Assembly: GCA_036651575.1 (NCBI GenBank)
Contig: JAVVXN010000067.1
Location: 1-6,478, forward strand
Direction: 5' to 3'
Source of the DNA: JAVWGW01 sp036651575
Lineage (GTDB): Bacteria > Actinomycetota > Coriobacteriia > Coriobacteriales > Eggerthellaceae
Length of the DNA: 6,478 nt
The notes under the pieces were generated by a model. That model was not told where the DNA came from, ran no database searches, and saw only the letters and a program-made list of their open reading frames with translations. The translations under genes were made by a program, and so were the position numbers. Positions 4,636-6,478 of the stretch are shown piece by piece; the first letter of the stretch is position 1, and each line of letters begins with the position of its first letter.

Positions 4636-5949
4636 ATGGTGAGGCGGCTTCCAATGGAAAACGATGCGTTCCGTGAAATAGGGAACATCGAAAGTAAGGA
4701 TTGCCTTTCCGTTAAGGGGAGCAATACCTATATACCGCATCCAATTGCGCAGCGTTCGTTTTCTTTTAGAGGCGAAACGCTGGCTTCCGATGCAAAAGCA
4801 GAGATGGCGCTGGTTCGACTCGACGAAATGGTCAAAAGGTATCCCTATGCTTCGGCTCTTCGACAGATTTTGTTTCGTGTTGAAAGCTTAGCGACCGTCC
4901 GCAGCGACGGTATCGTTCCCGATCTCATGCAAATTTTATTCCTGGAGCTTATCGGCAAGAAAAAACAAAATTCACCGCGCCTGCAAAAAGTGTATCTCAG
5001 AAAAAATTTCCCCGAAAGTTCTCTTGCGATCATCGAGGCGTCCTATGAAGCTTTTTGTTGTCTGCAAACGCTTCGATATATCATGGCGTTTAAGCCGCGC
5101 GCAACAGGATTGACCTGTGATGATCTTTGGTATTTGTACCATAGCTGTATGAGGGGGACACGGAGAGAACGTGTTGCTGGTCTTCGCCGAGAAGATGCGG
5201 CACGAGAAGGGGTGGTGGAAAAAACATCAAGCAGCGGTGTTTTGTATATTCCTCCCCGTGCCGATCAAGTTGAACCCCTCCTGCAGGATTTGGTCGATTT
5301 CTGCAATGGCGATTCTCTCTCACCACTGACTCGATCAGCTGTTGAGCATTTTCAGCTTGAAGCAATTCGACCGGTACAGCAAGGCGCTGATCGACTGGGG
5401 AGAATGTTCGCCTTTCTTGTTTGGAAGCAGTGCGGGCTGGTTGAAAGCGTGTTTCCACCCTTTTCGTTGACCCCGGCGGTTCAAACACAAAAGCACACGG
5501 AGCTTTTAATACCTTACAGAACGGGTCAGAATTTTGCGCAACGAACCGCTATGGCTGCGCTTGACAATTGGGTTGCTCATTGCACTCGTGCGACCAGTCG
5601 AAGCGTGAAGTTGGCATATATCTATCGTGATTTCATATCCGAAACAGAAGAGAGGTGGAGAACGATGATGCCGGATATCCATAAAGGGTCGGTGCTTGAT
5701 TTGCTGCTTGCTGAATTGCCGGGGATGCCGATTGTATCGGTGGCCTCCGTCTCAGAAATTACCGGAAAGAAGTTTCAGGCTGCCGCCGAAGCGGTAGCCC
5801 GGTTGATCGATGTGGGTATTTTAATTCCCTTAACTTCCGGAAAACGTAATAGAATTTTTATTGCGCAGGAAGTCGTCGATCGCTTGGCTCAAATCGATCA
5901 AACGTTGCTTCCTGAGGAGGCGACAGCGCGCGAAGTGTTCTTCAAGTAG
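4636..5949 (+). CDS. Fic-fold protein with degenerate active site and C-terminal winged helix
   Basis: A 437-residue protein of the Fic_N-Fic-winged-helix architecture. Active Fic enzymes transfer AMP or other phosphate-linked groups using an HPFxDGNGRxGR loop. Here the block V-E-H-F-Q-L-E-A-I leads into R-P-V-Q-Q-G-A-D-R-L-G-R (residues 245-256). The catalytic His is Arg, and the Asp, Asn and one Gly of the loop are lost, so AMP transfer should be impossible. Fic_N begins at Y-I-P-H-P (32-36). The inhibitory-helix position reads T-V-R-S-D-G (87-92), with Asp where (S/T)xxxE(G/N) has Glu. The pre-loop S-G-V-L-Y-I-P-P (200-207) is kept. Residues about 363-410 resemble the winged helix of Fic proteins, ending in a basic G-K-R-N-R wing. 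No signal peptide or membrane segment. The frame is intact, so this is not an evident pseudogene. It is divergent from the molybdoenzyme operon and may be a DNA-binding regulator of it (inference). Start uncertain between 4636 and 4654. Confidence 0.75.
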   Translation: MVRRLPMENDAFREIGNIESKDCLSVKGSNTYIPHPIAQRSFSFRGETLASDAKAEMALVRLDEMVKRYPYASALRQILFRVESLATVRSDGIVPDLMQILFLELIGKKKQNSPRLQKVYLRKNFPESSLAIIEASYEAFCCLQTLRYIMAFKPRATGLTCDDLWYLYHSCMRGTRRERVAGLRREDAAREGVVEKTSSSGVLYIPPRADQVEPLLQDLVDFCNGDSLSPLTRSAVEHFQLEAIRPVQQGADRLGRMFAFLVWKQCGLVESVFPPFSLTPAVQTQKHTELLIPYRTGQNFAQRTAMAALDNWVAHCTRATSRSVKLAYIYRDFISETEERWRTMMPDIHKGSVLDLLLAELPGMPIVSVASVSEITGKKFQAAAEAVARLIDVGILIPLTSGKRNRIFIAQEVVDRLAQIDQTLLPEEATAREVFFK

Positions 5950-5965
5950 GGCAAACTGCGGTGGC

Positions 5966-5997
5966 ATCCGGGCTGGTGCGGATAGTGCGTTTATTTT
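5966..5997 (+). terminator. possible weak terminator of the Fic-like gene
   Basis: ATCCG (5966-5970) pairs with CGGAT (5979-5983) around an 8-base loop, followed after a few bases by TTTATTTT (5990-5997), which overlaps the stop codon of the convergent gene. The stem is short, so this is a weak call. The 41-base gap between the two convergent genes holds nothing else I can identify. Confidence 0.25.
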
Positions 5998-6478
5998 GCG
6001 AGCACGGGGTTGACGTAGCGTGTGCGAGCTTCGGTTTTCTTGCCGTATTGTATGGCGTGGGCGGGGCAGCGATTAAGGCAGGCCAAACATTGCGTGCACT
6101 CGGCGCCGCTCCAGACAGGACGGCCTTCAGTGAGCGTGATGGTGTTGGTGGGGCAGATGCGTTCGCAATCGCCACAGCCTATGCAGGCATTTGTGGCGAA
6201 AAACTTATCGGTCGAACACATTTTATTCGGGCGACACGTTGCGAGCGAGAACATGATTCCGAGTGGGTTGCGTACTTCGCGGTGGACGTGCTCCTTTGCG
6301 GCGAGACACGTTGCGATTTCGCGTGCTTGGCGACGACCGTCTTCAAGTTGAAAAGCTTGCTTGTCGCCTTGAACGGGATCGGAAAGATACGTGCAATTAT
6401 CAACGGTTTTCACGGAAAACGAAGCATCGAGCGTGATGTTTTGTGCTTGGTGCAGCAGCTTGCCAAAGTAACGCGCCG
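5991..6478 (-). CDS. EFR1-family ferredoxin/flavodoxin protein, C-terminal part
   Basis: The last 161 residues of a protein whose 5' end lies beyond the right window edge. The frame is open to the edge, so the GTG at 6413 is probably internal. Two complete [4Fe-4S] motifs are present: CIGCGDCERICP (first Cys codon at 6185) and CTQCLACLNRCP, both with CxxCxxCxxxCP spacing. After them come A-I-Q-Y-G-K-K-T, then R-Y-V-N-P near the end. This layout, with T-N-A-C before the first cluster and the Y-G-K-x-T and R-Y-x-N-P tail, is typical of EFR1 proteins, which carry a flavodoxin-like domain at the N-terminus; that domain would lie outside the window. Members are presumed soluble electron carriers, and their partners are mostly unknown. 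It is convergent with the Fic-like gene and not in the molybdoenzyme operon, so a role in supplying electrons to that enzyme is only a possibility. Confidence 0.82.
   Translation of the reverse strand, partial: ARYFGKLLHQAQNITLDASFSVKTVDNCTYLSDPVQGDKQAFQLEDGRRQAREIATCLAAKEHVHREVRNPLGIMFSLATCRPNKMCSTDKFFATNACIGCGDCERICPTNTITLTEGRPVWSGAECTQCLACLNRCPAHAIQYGKKTEARTRYVNPVLAK

Noticed and set aside
4636..5949. Fic-like gene as the toxin of a Fic/antitoxin pair
   Set aside because: The catalytic His and loop are absent, no small antitoxin gene is adjacent, and the protein carries its own inhibitory-helix region and winged helix.
1..6478. CRISPR array, insertion sequence, tRNA or rRNA
   Set aside because: No regularly spaced repeats, transposase-like frames, terminal inverted repeats or tRNA-like cloverleaf were seen on either strand.

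Overview
The window most resembles an anaerobic, respiring actinobacterium of the Eggerthellaceae type. The basis is a Tat-exported DmsA-like molybdoenzyme with its own four-cluster ferredoxin and TorD chaperone, an EFR1-type flavodoxin/ferredoxin protein next door, and AGGAGG ribosome binding sites. Base composition looks close to balanced by eye, lower than most Eggerthella. A low-GC relative such as Cryptobacterium is a guess from composition only.

Layout, left to right. Positions 1-336 hold no convincing gene but contain a run of clean hairpins, the last of which lies just past the end of the molybdoenzyme operon. Positions 337-4370 are a compact three-gene operon on the minus strand, in transcription order: catalytic molybdopterin subunit (4370-1683), four-[4Fe-4S] electron-transfer subunit (1681-1046), TorD-family chaperone (1044-337). 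Each junction has a one-base gap, with the next gene's Shine-Dalgarno inside the last codons of the gene before. Positions 4371-4635 are a divergent control region with a perfect -10 hexamer for each direction, a 20-bp near-perfect palindrome at the operon's start point, and three AACGG/CCGTT half-sites 11 bp apart in front of the divergent gene. That gene (4636-5949, plus) is a Fic-fold protein whose active-site motif is destroyed but whose C-terminal winged helix looks intact. The right end (5991-6478, minus) is the C-terminal part of an EFR1-family ferredoxin-flavodoxin protein, cut by the window edge and convergent with the Fic-like gene.

How the parts fit. By family knowledge, the chaperone matures the molybdoenzyme before Tat export, and the ferredoxin subunit feeds it electrons for reduction of an unidentified acceptor. 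No NrfD/DmsC-type membrane anchor is encoded here, so the electron donor is unknown. The catalytic subunit lacks the third cysteine of its N-terminal Fe-S motif. The most unusual idea the window supports is that the catalytically dead Fic-like protein is a DNA-binding regulator of the divergent respiratory operon, acting through the palindrome or the 11-bp-spaced repeats. That is inference from position, domain content and site architecture.
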